DNA from: Aminobacterium sp. MB27-C1
GTDB taxonomy: Bacteria; Synergistota; Synergistia; Synergistales; Aminobacteriaceae
Direction: 5' to 3'
Assembly: GCF_030908405.1 (NCBI RefSeq)
Contig: NZ_CP133089.1
Coordinates: 2,232,001-2,296,000, forward strand
DNA length: 64,000 nt
Shown here: piece by piece, positions 9,003 through 18,508 of the stretch
Position numbering within the stretch: the stretch's first letter is position 1
Layout of the letters: the number at the start of each line of letters is the position of its first letter
The notes under the pieces: generated by a model
Seen by the model: the letters and a program-made list of their open reading frames with translations, nothing else
What the model was told of the DNA's origin: nothing
Databases searched by the model: none
Program-made: the position numbers and the translations under genes

Positions 9003-9848
9003 TTAAAGTTTAATATTTTTCAAATTCTTTTGGGCTGTCACAATAGCTGAAATAGTAGCTGTCATAGATTCAAACTTTTTTGAAGCATCATCCATAACTC
9101 CAATTGAACGTTCCATCTCTTCTGAACTTTCGCTAATTTGAAGTCCTGAATCTTTCATTGTCTGATGAATTTGTTCCATAAAGTTTTTATTTTTTATCAG
9201 ATAGTCAGAAAAAGAGACAAGAGTGCTCCGAATCATCTGAAACATGTCTCCCACTTTTTGAACGCTCTCCATTGCTTCGTTTACAGAGCTCGAAATCTCG
9301 CTGACCTTCGTCGTAATGTTCTCAGAAGCTCCTTTGGTTTCTGCTGCTAACTCCTGAACATTTTTAGCAACTATGGCAAAACCTCGTCCATGTTCACCAG
9401 CCCTTGCTGCTTCTATTGAAGCATTTAACGCCAAAAGATTGGTTTGCTTTGCTATACGCTGAATCTCTTTCGACATTTTTTCTACTTCGAGAAAAGACTC
9501 AAGAGTTCCATAGGTCGTCTGAACAGTATGCCGCACATCATCGCTCATACTCTCAAGATCCGTTCCTGAACGATCAAGATCTTCCATAAGCTTTTTATTC
9601 ATTGAATTGATTTCTTCAACACTCTGACTGGTCTGTTGGCTCTTCTGATCAAAATCCTGAACAACCATTTCCAGAGAGCGGCTTAAGCGCATAAATTCCT
9701 GAGCAGTCTGCTGTATTTCTCCCTCAACCCGCTGCACTCGTCGTACCAAGACATCATCAAGTTGGGCCATGAAAGAATTCATCATGGTATCAGCAAAAAA
9801 AGCCGACCCCAAACGACGAATCACTTCTTCGTACTTTTTATCGGCCAT
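9003..9848 (-). CDS. soluble methyl-accepting chemotaxis protein-like signalling protein
   Basis: A 281-residue all-helical protein with no membrane segment. The C-terminal half carries the receptor hairpin tip ([29 protein letters not shown]) that contacts CheA and CheW. No CheR/CheB-binding pentapeptide ends the protein. The N-terminal 60 residues are an unrecognised helical region that could receive a signal from a partner. The ATG at 9848 follows the ODP stop codon by one base (TAATATG), so the two proteins are translationally coupled. A receptor without its own sensor placed this tightly beside a diiron protein suggests the ODP is its sensor subunit; that is inference. Confidence 0.85.
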   Translation of the reverse strand: MADKKYEEVIRRLGSAFFADTMMNSFMAQLDDVLVRRVQRVEGEIQQTAQEFMRLSRSLEMVVQDFDQKSQQTSQSVEEINSMNKKLMEDLDRSGTDLESMSDDVRHTVQTTYGTLESFLEVEKMSKEIQRIAKQTNLLALNASIEAARAGEHGRGFAIVAKNVQELAAETKGASENITTKVSEISSSVNEAMESVQKVGDMFQMIRSTLVSFSDYLIKNKNFMEQIHQTMKDSGLQISESSEEMERSIGVMDDASKKFESMTATISAIVTAQKNLKNIKL

Positions 9849-9849
9849 A

Positions 9850-10626
9850 TTAAGCACCAGCTCCATAAACAGTATCAAGGAGATCAGTTCCACATCGAAG
9901 ATTTTCAAACCACGAGAAAAATTTTTTTACGTTTTCTCCTTGAATAACTGCTCCATGTTGAGGGGCAATAGCCTGAATATCTAAAGATGACAATTGCTTT
10001 ACCCAGCGACGGCAGACAGCATTAGAAGCCATATAGCGCTTATGAAACCCTTCCATATATTGCAGATGATCCTCAAAGTTTTCGACAATCGCATATCTTT
10101 TCCCCTTTGGGAATATAGCTGCACCAATATCGCCAGTAAACAGAATCTTCGATATAGGATCGTATAGGGAAAAAGCCCCCGTAGAATGAAGAAAGTGTGA
10201 AGGGATGAGTTTCATCGTCTTTCCATTAGAAAAAGAGAGAGCCCCTCCTCGATCAGGAATCGCAGTGATTCTTTTATGGTCATAAATACCAAAATGAGGC
10301 AAAAATCGAGTCCAAAGAGAAGAAATATATACCTGAGCTCGATCGGTCATAGAGAGCCATAAAGTAATTCCTGAAGAAACATCAGGATCTTGATGGGAAT
10401 AAAAAATGTGGCGAATACGGTGTAAATCAAAAAGCTCTGCAACATTGGCCAATACCCGAGGAAAGACATGAGCTCCACCTGGATCAAGTAAAAGAACCTC
10501 TTTTCCTGAAACGATCACATATTGATTTGTCTGAACAACACCTTCCTCTTCCTGCTCTTCCCACGCTAGAAGGTAAAAACTATGATCGTCATGTTCATAT
10601 AGAGAAATCGAACTTCGATGCTCCAT
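9850..10626 (-). CDS. ODP-family diiron/metallo-beta-lactamase-fold protein
   Basis: A 258-residue stand-alone relative of the flavodiiron protein N-terminal domain. Metal-ligand motifs are [10 protein letters not shown] near residue 90 (in place of HxExDH), HFLHSTGAF near 150, FTGDIGA near 170 and PQHGA near 220. The HQDPD form is characteristic of the oxygen-binding diiron (ODP) branch; a Treponema denticola member serves as a chemotaxis oxygen sensor. No flavodoxin domain is attached, so reductase activity would need a separate partner. The start ATG at 10626 lies 8 bases after GGAGGAG. It is sandwiched between a GGDEF-EAL gene and a soluble chemoreceptor gene. Confidence 0.82.
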   Translation of the reverse strand: MEHRSSISLYEHDDHSFYLLAWEEQEEEGVVQTNQYVIVSGKEVLLLDPGGAHVFPRVLANVAELFDLHRIRHIFYSHQDPDVSSGITLWLSMTDRAQVYISSLWTRFLPHFGIYDHKRITAIPDRGGALSFSNGKTMKLIPSHFLHSTGAFSLYDPISKILFTGDIGAAIFPKGKRYAIVENFEDHLQYMEGFHKRYMASNAVCRRWVKQLSSLDIQAIAPQHGAVIQGENVKKFFSWFENLRCGTDLLDTVYGAGA

Positions 10627-10665
10627 GGAGACATCTCCTCCGTTCATAATAGTGATCAAGGTACG

Positions 10666-13125
10666 TTAAATTGTATTATTAATTATAAAGGATACCAACT
10701 CTTTTTCCTCAAGAGGCTTACTAGTAACATATCCTTGAATAGCATCGCAATTGATATCTTTCAAAAAATCAAGCTGTTCATGTGTTTCCACACCCTCCGC
10801 AATGGTACCCAGCCCCAGAGAATGAGCCATATTAACCATTGTTTTTACGAGGACTTCTTTTCGGCGATCTATTCCTATTCCATCGATAAAAGATTTATCG
10901 ACCTTAATGACATCTATCGGAAATTGGCTTAAATAGGCAAGAGAAGAGTATCCCGTGCCAAAATCGTCCATATAAATACGGCATCCGAGAATCTTCATTT
11001 CTCGTAAAAGATCTAAAGAAGCGTCTACATTTCGCATAACACCAGATTCAGTAATTTCAAATCCTATTTCCCCAGGTTTGATAGAGTAGGCTTCAAGAAT
11101 ACGCCTTACCTCAGAAATAAAATTCTCCTGCAAAAGCTGCCGAGTTGAGATATTCACACTTATTTCAAGGGGAGGATTTCCCTGTTTCTTCCATTCCTGC
11201 TGATGTCTGCACGCCATCATAAGGATTTCCTCTCCAAGGGGCAATATCAAACCTGTTTCCTCTGCTACAGGAATAAAATATGAAGGCATAATAAGGCCTT
11301 TTTGGGGATGCTGCCAACGTACCAAAGATTCAAATCCATTGATCATACCTGTTTTAAGTTGAAGCTGTGGCTGATAAAAAAGTACAAAATTTTTATTCAA
11401 AAGACTCTCTCTCAGATCATTTTCAAGCAAAAGACGATAAGAGGCCCGCTCTCCAAGTTCCTCTTTAAAAAATTCGTAGGAATTTAACCCCGTTTCGCGG
11501 GCTTTATGAAGGGCAATATCTGCTTTTTGTAACAAGACTTCTGTAGTAGTGCCATCATCAGGAGCGATGGCAATTCCGATACGAGCTGTTAAAAATATTG
11601 GTCGCTCTGCCAAATGAAAGGGCTCTTTGAAACAATGAAGCAACGCCCGCGCCATATGCGCTATATCAGCCACTCGCTGCGCCTGATGAATTAAAATATA
11701 ATAATCATCCCCGCCTATTCTGGCCACAGTATTAGATTCCCCCACTGTCTTTTGAAGACGTTGGGCAACTTGCTGTAAAAGCTGATCCCCCGAAAAATGT
11801 CCCAAACTTTCATTTACATTTTTAAAGCGATTAATATCAAGAAAGAGAACCCCCGCAAAAAAACCTTTTTGTTCAATATTTTTCAACTCTCGATCCAATC
11901 TATCAAGAAACATTATTTTGTTAGGTAATCCTGTAAGCTGATCGTACAAAGATTTGAGACGAATCTGAGCATCTTTAGTTTTCATTTCAGAAAGATCGCT
12001 AAAGACCGAAATATATTCTGATATTTTCCCATTCCCATCATATACAGCTGCCACAGAAAGCCATTCAGGGTAAACTTCTCCACTTTTTCTACGGTTCCAA
12101 ATTTCTCCTTCCCAATAGCCCTTTTCAATAAGTTCCTTCCAAAAATTTACATAAAATTCTCTAGGGTGTTTTTGAGATTTTAAAATCCTGGGATTTTTCC
12201 CTATAGCCTCATGAGCTTCGTATCCAGTAATTGTCGTGAAAGCGGGGTTTACCGATTTAATTGTGGCATGAACATCGGTAACCACTATTCCCTCAAGAGT
12301 ATGTTTCATTACTGCCAAAGCAATCTGCAAGTCTTTTTCCCGCTTCTTCTCTTCTGATATATCTAGCAAAACACCTATAACACGAGATAGCTCTCCATTT
12401 TCATAAAAAGCTTTCGTTTTAGAAGCAATTATCTTTTGCTCTCCATCAGGCGTCACTATTTTGAATTCCTCGTTTTCGGAGTTTTCCCTGATTTCTCCGC
12501 CACGAAGAAGGTGATCAAGAAGATGGGCTACGTATAAACGATCTTCTACATGAATTCGTGAATAAAAAGATCTAAAACTAGGTGTAATTTCTTTACGCTC
12601 ATACCCAAGAATACGATAGAGATGGTCGCTCCAGGTTAATGTCATGGACGAAGGAATCCATTCCCAATACCCTAAGTGCACTAATTCCTGAGCATGAGAA
12701 AGAGAATTCTCCTTCTGAAGTAATTCTTCATTATGTTCTTTGTCTTTTGTTATATCCATGCCGACAAGCAAAACACATTTTCTCTTGTTGACGCTATCCT
12801 CAAAATACTTGGTATGAGTGGCAAAATACAACCTCTTTGAACCGTGAATATAAAAAGAAACATCCTCTATCTCTCTATCTTTTTCAAAAGAAGCGATATT
12901 ATTTCTTCTATACCAACCATCAAGCTGTTCAAATAAAAAACCATACACTTTAGTCAACTCAAAAAGCGAACGTTCTTGGCACTCTTCGTTTGTAACGTGG
13001 AACAACCGACATAAAAATTCGTTACCCCACACCCACCTTGCGGATGAATCAAGAATGAGGGCTATTCCTGAAAATTGACTAAAAATATTTTTAATTTCGC
13101 CGTATTCTATGCACTGAGTGTTCAT
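10666..13125 (-). CDS. PAS-PAS-PAS-GGDEF-EAL cyclic-di-GMP signalling protein
   Basis: An 819-residue cytoplasmic protein with three PAS/PAC sensor modules (about 10-125, 130-260, 265-385), a GGDEF domain (about 390-550) and an EAL domain (about 565-815). The cyclase signature reads GGDDY rather than GGDEF, so synthesis may be weak or lost. The EAL side keeps ESLVRW, ENDLRESL, DDFGTGYSSL and EGVET, consistent with an active phosphodiesterase. There is no transmembrane segment. PAS modules often bind haem or flavin, but no cofactor is evident. It starts 8 bases after the MOSC gene and is followed 39 bases later by the ODP gene, within one operon. Confidence 0.92.
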   Translation of the reverse strand: MNTQCIEYGEIKNIFSQFSGIALILDSSARWVWGNEFLCRLFHVTNEECQERSLFELTKVYGFLFEQLDGWYRRNNIASFEKDREIEDVSFYIHGSKRLYFATHTKYFEDSVNKRKCVLLVGMDITKDKEHNEELLQKENSLSHAQELVHLGYWEWIPSSMTLTWSDHLYRILGYERKEITPSFRSFYSRIHVEDRLYVAHLLDHLLRGGEIRENSENEEFKIVTPDGEQKIIASKTKAFYENGELSRVIGVLLDISEEKKREKDLQIALAVMKHTLEGIVVTDVHATIKSVNPAFTTITGYEAHEAIGKNPRILKSQKHPREFYVNFWKELIEKGYWEGEIWNRRKSGEVYPEWLSVAAVYDGNGKISEYISVFSDLSEMKTKDAQIRLKSLYDQLTGLPNKIMFLDRLDRELKNIEQKGFFAGVLFLDINRFKNVNESLGHFSGDQLLQQVAQRLQKTVGESNTVARIGGDDYYILIHQAQRVADIAHMARALLHCFKEPFHLAERPIFLTARIGIAIAPDDGTTTEVLLQKADIALHKARETGLNSYEFFKEELGERASYRLLLENDLRESLLNKNFVLFYQPQLQLKTGMINGFESLVRWQHPQKGLIMPSYFIPVAEETGLILPLGEEILMMACRHQQEWKKQGNPPLEISVNISTRQLLQENFISEVRRILEAYSIKPGEIGFEITESGVMRNVDASLDLLREMKILGCRIYMDDFGTGYSSLAYLSQFPIDVIKVDKSFIDGIGIDRRKEVLVKTMVNMAHSLGLGTIAEGVETHEQLDFLKDINCDAIQGYVTSKPLEEKELVSFIINNTI

Positions 13126-13133
13126 TTAGATAC

Positions 13134-13562
13134 CTAGGCTGAAATAGAAACGGGATCTCCAGGGAAGACATCCCCCTGTTGAATAACTTTGAGGAAATAG
13201 CCGCATATAGGCAATAGACACCATCCTTTATAATCATACGAATGGGGTTCTTCTGGTTTTTTGCCTTTTTCAATAACTTGAAGTTTAGCTGTCGCCCCTA
13301 CGTTAAGAATCGAACCAATAGGAAGCTCTTCGGGTAATCCTTCTATCAGGAGATTTTCAGCAAGAGAGCCAGGCGGAAATGCGAATTGAGCTTCTTGCTC
13401 TGCTTTTTCTACGTCTTCACGCCGAAGCAAACTAACTTCTCTTTCATTTATGTTAAAGTGAGAATCTCCTTCGATCCCACCAAAAGTAAAATGAGCTTTT
13501 TCCACTCTTTGTTTAGCTTCGTTTCGCCGATTACTTATACATATGGCAAGAACTTTTCCCAT
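13134..13562 (-). CDS. MOSC domain-containing protein
   Basis: A 142-residue stand-alone MOSC (molybdenum cofactor sulfurase C-terminal) protein, beta-rich. The family core includes GDSHF near residue 33, FPPGSLAENLLIEGLPEELPIG in the centre and KGWCLLPICGYFLKVIQQGDVFPGD at the end, where the cysteine is the presumed sulfur carrier. It opens the minus-strand operon that continues with c-di-GMP and oxygen-sensor genes. ATG follows AGGAGGG by 9 bases. Small MOSC proteins often sit in molybdopterin clusters, yet no moa/mob gene is in view, so its link to the rest of the operon is unexplained. Confidence 0.82.
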   Translation of the reverse strand: MGKVLAICISNRRNEAKQRVEKAHFTFGGIEGDSHFNINEREVSLLRREDVEKAEQEAQFAFPPGSLAENLLIEGLPEELPIGSILNVGATAKLQVIEKGKKPEEPHSYDYKGWCLLPICGYFLKVIQQGDVFPGDPVSISA

Positions 13563-13685
13563 TTTTTATGTCCCTCCTTACTCTTTTCTAATTTAACATA
13601 ATACACTAAAGCAAAAATGAGATAAAGAAACAAAGTTAAATATAGGAAGTGATACAATAAATAAAAATACTATAAAGGAGGGCTG

Positions 13686-14120
13686 ATGATGTTCGAAGTT
13701 AAAGATATTCTTGCACCGGGCCTTTTTGCCTCTGTGAAAAAAACAGTTGAAATAGATGATACCGTAGGGAATATGAATATACACCTCAACCAGCTTCTAT
13801 CCACTTCTGCCTGTGTTCAAGCTATAATCGGTGCCTGCATAAAGGCAGTAGATCACCTTTTACCGGAAGGATATATTACTATTGGGAAATCCATTGAAGT
13901 TGTTCATGAAGCAACCTCTATGTTAAATGTTACAGTAGAATTCAAAGCGATTCTTAAAAGAGTAGAAGGGAACCGCCTCTTTTTCGATATTACAGCCTCC
14001 GATGCCCTTGGGCAAATCCTTATAGCCCACCATGAACGGGTCGTTGTAAATCGTGTTGCCCTAATGGATCGTGCAGTAGAAAGGGCTGAACAGCTTAACA
14101 AAATACGAGAAATGCTTTAG
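13686..14120 (+). CDS. FlK-like hotdog-fold thioesterase
   Basis: A 144-residue single hotdog domain resembling fluoroacetyl-CoA thioesterase (FlK) and related acyl-CoA thioesterases. The expected catalytic positions are present as a threonine in LLSTSACVQ (near 40), a glutamate in SIEVVHEA (near 70) and a histidine in AHHERVVVN (near 118). Many anaerobes carry such a protein with unknown physiological substrate. It starts behind AAGGAGG and ends at a strong bidirectional hairpin. It is transcribed divergently from the MOSC operon. Confidence 0.78.
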   Translation: MMFEVKDILAPGLFASVKKTVEIDDTVGNMNIHLNQLLSTSACVQAIIGACIKAVDHLLPEGYITIGKSIEVVHEATSMLNVTVEFKAILKRVEGNRLFFDITASDALGQILIAHHERVVVNRVALMDRAVERAEQLNKIREML

Positions 14121-14137
14121 TCCATTTTTTATTTGCA

Positions 14138-14180
14138 TAAAAAGAGAGGGGCTTGTTTATAAATAAACCCCTCTCTTTTC
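14138..14180. terminator. bidirectional rho-independent terminator
   Basis: AAAAGAGAGGGG pairs with CCCCTCTCTTTT, enclosing a further TTTAT/ATAAA pair. T-runs on both strands let it end both the thioesterase gene and the convergent dehydrogenase gene. Confidence 0.9.
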
Positions 14181-14181
14181 T

Positions 14182-15054
14182 CTATTTTTTCTTCTCGTTA
14201 TAAAATCTGAAAAGAGCTTGCGTTCCATCATCCTCATACCCCTCATGTGCCAGTTTCTTATACATTGAAAGAGACATCTCAAGACCGGGAGTATCAAGTC
14301 CTAATCTGTCTGCCGATTCAAGGGCAATTCTCATGTCTTTTATAAAATGTTTAATATAAAATCCCGGATTGAAATCACCGGCAATCATGCGAGGGGCAAG
14401 ATTTGAAAGTGACCAACTTCCAGCGGCTCCCTGAGCAATACTTTCAAGAACCTTATCTGGATCAAGACCTGCTTTAATAGCATAAGATACGGCTTCACAA
14501 ACACCAATCATATTTGAAGCAATAGCAATTTGGTTCGCCATCTTTGTATGTTGTCCACTTCCTGCCGCCCCTTGATAGACGATATTTTTACCCATTACCT
14601 CAAAAAGAGGACGAACAACTTCAAAATCTTCTAACTCTCCACCAACCATTATTGATAACGTTCCCTCTCTCGCACCTCTATCTCCACCTGAAACGGGAGC
14701 ATCTAAAGCTTTCAAGCCTTTTTTCTGAGCCGCCGCATGAATGCGCACTGCTAAATCTGGACTCGAAGTTGTCATATCTATAAGATAGGTTCCTGTTTTC
14801 GCATTTTCTAGAAGCCCCTTAGCTCCTAAATACACCTCTTCAACATCTCTGGGAAAACCTACAATCGTAATAACACATTCGCACTTTTCTGCAAGGGAAG
14901 CAACATTTTCTTCCCATATAGCCCCTTTCTCAACCAATGATTTTGCTTTTTCGCTGGTTCTGTTGTAAACATGAAGGGTGTATCCTGCTTCAAGTATATG
15001 CCGAGCCATACTTCCTCCCATGACTCCAAGACCTATAAAACCTATATTCTTCAT
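14182..15054 (-). CDS. NAD(P)-dependent 3-hydroxyisobutyrate dehydrogenase/tartronate semialdehyde reductase family protein
   Basis: A 290-residue beta-hydroxyacid dehydrogenase. The Rossmann motif is GFIGLGVMGGSMA at the N-terminus, the substrate-binding DAPVSGG lies near residue 118, and the catalytic lysine is in GSGQHTKMANQ near residue 170. ATG at 15054 is chosen because the upstream TTG at 15075 would add residues not found in the family; AAAGGGGG lies 10 bases before the ATG. Possible substrates include 3-hydroxyisobutyrate, tartronate semialdehyde and succinic semialdehyde; sequence alone does not decide. It is divergent from the aldolase gene. Confidence 0.86.
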   Translation of the reverse strand: MKNIGFIGLGVMGGSMARHILEAGYTLHVYNRTSEKAKSLVEKGAIWEENVASLAEKCECVITIVGFPRDVEEVYLGAKGLLENAKTGTYLIDMTTSSPDLAVRIHAAAQKKGLKALDAPVSGGDRGAREGTLSIMVGGELEDFEVVRPLFEVMGKNIVYQGAAGSGQHTKMANQIAIASNMIGVCEAVSYAIKAGLDPDKVLESIAQGAAGSWSLSNLAPRMIAGDFNPGFYIKHFIKDMRIALESADRLGLDTPGLEMSLSMYKKLAHEGYEDDGTQALFRFYNEKKK

Positions 15055-15150
15055 TGAACAAGTTCCCCCTTTCAAAATTCTTCAATACGAGTATAACGTA
15101 TGATACGATTGGTATAATAGCTTTACCAAATAGGAAAGAAGGGATTTACC

Positions 15151-16215
15151 ATGTCGAAGTATCTAGACGATATTAAAGAAATACTTGGATCCGACGCGGA
15201 CTCTCTTCTCAATTATACGTGCTGGGGAATTCCAACTGAAATGCTTACTCCGCCAAGCCCTGATTTTGTCGATCATCTCGCCGCAAATACGAATCGTCCT
15301 ATCCCTGTGTTACGTTCATTACAAACGCTCTTTGACACAGGAAGATTAAAAGGAACCGGGTACCTCTCCATTCTTCCCGTTGATCAGGGAGTGGAACATT
15401 CCGCTGGTGCAAGCTTTGCCCTCAATCCAATATACTTTGATCCCGAACATATTGTCAGGCTTGCATTGGAGGCTGAATGCAGCGCTGTAGTGAGTACCCT
15501 AGGAGTTCTTGGTTCCGTAGCCAGGAAATATGCCCACCGTATTCCTTTTATTCTAAAAATCAACCACAACGAACTTTTATCATATCCTAATACATACGAT
15601 CAAATTCTTTTCGCATCAGTCAAACAAGCCCAAGATATGGGAGCCGTAGCCATAGGTGCCACAATCTATTTTGGAAGTCCGGAATCAAGACGACAAATTC
15701 AAGAAGTATCGACGGCCTTTCACATAGCGCATGAAATGGGGATGGCTACTATTCTATGGTGTTATTTACGTAATAAAGCCTTTAAAACAAAAGAAAACGA
15801 CTATCATTTAGCAGCAGATCTCACTGGGCAGGCTAATTATCTAGGCGCAACTATAGAGGCAGATATCGTGAAACAAAAGTTGCCCTGTATCAATGGAGGT
15901 TTTCGTGATCTTCATTTTGGAAAAACTTCTCCTGAAGTATACGATAAATTAGTGCCTAATAATCCGATAGATTTACTCCGCTATCAGGTGGCTAATTGTT
16001 ATATGGGACGAGTAGGCCTGATTAGCTCCGGTGGGGCATCAGTCGGGTCTAATGATCTGAAAGAAGCCGTTAAAACAGCAGTCATCAACAAAAGAGGAGG
16101 AGGCATGGGGCTTATTCTTGGAAGAAAAGCTTTCCAGCGTCCTTTTAGGGAGGGCATTCACATTATACAAAACGTTCAAAATGTCTATCTTGAAAAAGAG
16201 ATTACTTTAGCATGA
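15151..16215 (+). CDS. fbaB: class I fructose-bisphosphate aldolase (DhnA/FbaB type)
   Basis: A 354-residue archaeal/DhnA-type class I aldolase, cleaving fructose-1,6-bisphosphate through a Schiff-base lysine. The family core is visible: [15 protein letters not shown] near residue 75, [11 protein letters not shown] near 135 with the lysine, [13 protein letters not shown] near 165, and [15 protein letters not shown] near 290 for phosphate binding, followed by [12 protein letters not shown]. The gene starts behind AAGAAGGG. Its stop overlaps the start of the deacetylase gene (ATGA), so they are translationally coupled. In a peptide fermenter this enzyme most likely serves gluconeogenesis. Confidence 0.9.
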   Translation: MSKYLDDIKEILGSDADSLLNYTCWGIPTEMLTPPSPDFVDHLAANTNRPIPVLRSLQTLFDTGRLKGTGYLSILPVDQGVEHSAGASFALNPIYFDPEHIVRLALEAECSAVVSTLGVLGSVARKYAHRIPFILKINHNELLSYPNTYDQILFASVKQAQDMGAVAIGATIYFGSPESRRQIQEVSTAFHIAHEMGMATILWCYLRNKAFKTKENDYHLAADLTGQANYLGATIEADIVKQKLPCINGGFRDLHFGKTSPEVYDKLVPNNPIDLLRYQVANCYMGRVGLISSGGASVGSNDLKEAVKTAVINKRGGGMGLILGRKAFQRPFREGIHIIQNVQNVYLEKEITLA

Positions 16216-16982
16216 TCAAAAGAGAAAAATATTGTAGCGTTCTTGTAAAGGTCCTTCTATTCTCTGCACTCCTATGGGGAGGAATGGCTTTTGCTTCGTC
16301 TTCACAAGAAACAGTTCCTCTCTTATGGGGTGAAGATATTCCTGGCGTCATGACACACTTCAATACTCGGGAACCAGTCTTGGCCCTGACACTCGATGCT
16401 TGCGGAGGGAAACGAGGAAGTGGTTTTGATAAAAAGCTTATAACCTGGCTTAAAAAACATAACATACCTGCAACACTATTTCTTACAGGACGCTGGATTG
16501 ATGCCAATAAAAAACATGCTCAAGAGTTAGCTTCTTGTTCTCTCTTTGAGATAGAAAATCATGGAATGAATCACCGTCCATGTTCTGTATCTGGACGTTT
16601 AGCATATGGTATTCCAGGAACAAAAAATGTATCGGAAGTCATAAATGAGGTTCAAGATGGAGCCGATACTATAAAAGAGATCATAGATCGCAAAACTCGT
16701 TTCTTCAGATCTGGGACAAATTATTATGATGAAATCGCCATTGCCACTATAGAAAAGCTAGGATATAACGCCGTAGGCTATTCAATAGCAGGAGATGAAG
16801 GGGCAACACTCTCTAAAGAAGCTATTATTATAAAACTTCTTAAAGCAAAACCAGGAGACATTATTCTCTGCCATATGAACCATCCTGAAAGCGATACAGC
16901 TGAAGGGCTGATTGAAGTGATTCCCATACTCCAAGAACGCGGTTTTCGTTTTGTCACTTTAAAGGAATATCCGTTGCAATAA
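16212..16982 (+). CDS. secreted polysaccharide deacetylase
   Basis: A 256-residue exported carbohydrate esterase 4 (NodB) enzyme. It has an N-terminal signal peptide ([26 protein letters not shown]). The first NodB motif is [15 protein letters not shown], with the catalytic aspartate followed by a second residue shifted from the usual TFDD. The metal-binding step is ENHGMNHRP in place of H(S/T)xx[10 protein letters not shown] takes the RxPY position, and [11 protein letters not shown] is motif 5. This variant is typical of predicted periplasmic deacetylases acting on peptidoglycan or envelope glycans. It is coupled to the aldolase gene and followed 30 bases later by a membrane-kinase-like gene. 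Confidence 0.82.
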   Translation: MIKREKYCSVLVKVLLFSALLWGGMAFASSSQETVPLLWGEDIPGVMTHFNTREPVLALTLDACGGKRGSGFDKKLITWLKKHNIPATLFLTGRWIDANKKHAQELASCSLFEIENHGMNHRPCSVSGRLAYGIPGTKNVSEVINEVQDGADTIKEIIDRKTRFFRSGTNYYDEIAIATIEKLGYNAVGYSIAGDEGATLSKEAIIIKLLKAKPGDIILCHMNHPESDTAEGLIEVIPILQERGFRFVTLKEYPLQ

Positions 16983-17012
16983 TGATCATATCCTTATAGA
17001 GGAAGGGGAAAA

Positions 17013-17888
17013 ATGATAGGATCAGCTATTTTATTAGGGGGGGTTTCTTTTATATTGCTTCCTCTTGAAATGGCAGCAGGCCTTTTTGCTGCCATAACTC
17101 TTTGGCTGACTATTTATGCTGCTCCTTTTTTCTGTCTTTACATAGGGTGGCTTTTTGGTATGTTTCTCGGTTTTGTTCGTGCCGAAACCAATCTCTGGAG
17201 TATTCTTGCACTGATCCCTGTAGGAATATGGTTTCTTGTAAATTGGCGCCTCACACTAGCTAAAGAGATGCCTCTTTTCGTTAAGGGACTCAAAGAGCCT
17301 CTCGCTCGTCGAAAGATGTTCAGATATTGCGGTCTTATTTTCCCATGTGTAATTTATCCCCTTTGGGGGCCAGGCGCTCTGAATAAATATCTTATGATTG
17401 CAACAGTCGCTGCATTTATCATCGAGAAGATTACCAATTACGTACCATTCTTGAAAAAATGGTTCAAGTCGATCTCCTCTCAAAAAGAAGAAAGAGATGA
17501 ACGGTCTATATCATCAACAACATGTTACTTACTTGGAGCATTCATTGCTTCTCTCTTTCCTGACCCTGCTTCTGTACAAGCTCTTATGATGGCAACCATG
17601 GGAGATGCCTGGGCCGTTCTTGTCGGCAAACGTTGGGGAAAATTAAACTGGCTTGAAGGGAAAACACTCGAAGGAAGTCTTGCTTGCTTAGCCGCCGCTC
17701 TTATGAGCGGTTTTATTTATGGAGCTCTTGTCCCGGAAGCGCAGATCCCATGGCTCATTCTTCTGTGGGGGGGATTGGCCACTCTGTTTACAGAAGGGTT
17801 TTTCAGGTTCGAACTCGATAACCTTTTAGTAGCTCCAGTCAGCGCAGCAATAATGACCGCCGTTATATGGATCGCTTACCTTTTCTAA
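17013..17888 (+). CDS. dolichol/polyprenol kinase-like or CTP-transferase-like membrane protein
   Basis: A 291-residue integral membrane protein with about eight hydrophobic segments. The C-terminal half carries the signature of the SEC59/phytol-kinase/CdsA-like group: GDAWAVLVGKRWGK, then GKTLEGSLACL near residue 200-220. These residues bind CTP and metal in that family. The N-terminal half is a hydrophobic extension with no recognisable motif. A role in phosphorylating a polyprenol or other lipid for envelope synthesis is a family-based inference, in keeping with the adjacent secreted deacetylase. It overlaps the convergent PHP gene by 4 bases. Confidence 0.72.
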   Translation: MIGSAILLGGVSFILLPLEMAAGLFAAITLWLTIYAAPFFCLYIGWLFGMFLGFVRAETNLWSILALIPVGIWFLVNWRLTLAKEMPLFVKGLKEPLARRKMFRYCGLIFPCVIYPLWGPGALNKYLMIATVAAFIIEKITNYVPFLKKWFKSISSQKEERDERSISSTTCYLLGAFIASLFPDPASVQALMMATMGDAWAVLVGKRWGKLNWLEGKTLEGSLACLAAALMSGFIYGALVPEAQIPWLILLWGGLATLFTEGFFRFELDNLLVAPVSAAIMTAVIWIAYLF

Positions 17889-18508
17889 ACCTTGATAAAC
17901 CGATCTACATCATAAACAACTGGATAGACATTACCTGTGCGGATAGCACCTATAAAATCTTCTTCAGTGTGTACCACTCCAGGGAAAGCAGTAGCATAAC
18001 GTCCTACTCGCTCAACAAGATGGGCATCACTACCACCAAGACGAGGTAAACGCAGTTCCTCAGCAAGAACGTGTGCTTTAAAATTATGAGTCAGGCGGGT
18101 ACTCCCGTTGAAAGCCTCTATTCCGCTCAAGCCAGGAAGCGAACGTATAAAATTGCCCATTCCACGCCCGTTATCCCGAAAAGGATGAGCACTTACAGCA
18201 ACGCCTCCCTGCTCTTCCACAAGAGAAAGAACGTCAAGCGCATGCATCTTTTTCTCAGGAACAGCATCAAGACCAAAAATTAACAGATCTCCCTCGTATG
18301 TAAGCAACTCAAGACCAACAAGAACCAGGAAATTGTGTTTCATGCTCAATTCCTGAGCATAAGAACGCATACCCATACTTTCATGATCTGTAACACAAAT
18401 TCCATCAAGCCCCATTTTTTTGCCTTGTTGAATTGCCTTCTCTATAGGTAAAAAACTATCTGAAGAAAATTCTTCAGTGTGAAGATGCGTATCGATAACC
18501 AGGGTCAT
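17885..18508 (-). CDS. PHP domain metal-dependent phosphoesterase
   Basis: A 207-residue stand-alone PHP protein. Metal ligands are visible as DTHLHTEEFSSDS at the N-terminus, DHESMG near 40, a conserved glutamate in GLELLTYEGD near 68, SAHPFRD near 102, and GGSDAH near 155. Such short PHP proteins hydrolyse small phosphate esters (for example 3',5'-nucleoside bisphosphates or histidinol phosphate); the substrate is not evident. ATG is 3 bases after AAGGAGGA, a close spacing. The gene stands between two plus-strand units. Confidence 0.82.
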   Translation of the reverse strand: MTLVIDTHLHTEEFSSDSFLPIEKAIQQGKKMGLDGICVTDHESMGMRSYAQELSMKHNFLVLVGLELLTYEGDLLIFGLDAVPEKKMHALDVLSLVEEQGGVAVSAHPFRDNGRGMGNFIRSLPGLSGIEAFNGSTRLTHNFKAHVLAEELRLPRLGGSDAHLVERVGRYATAFPGVVHTEEDFIGAIRTGNVYPVVYDVDRFIKV

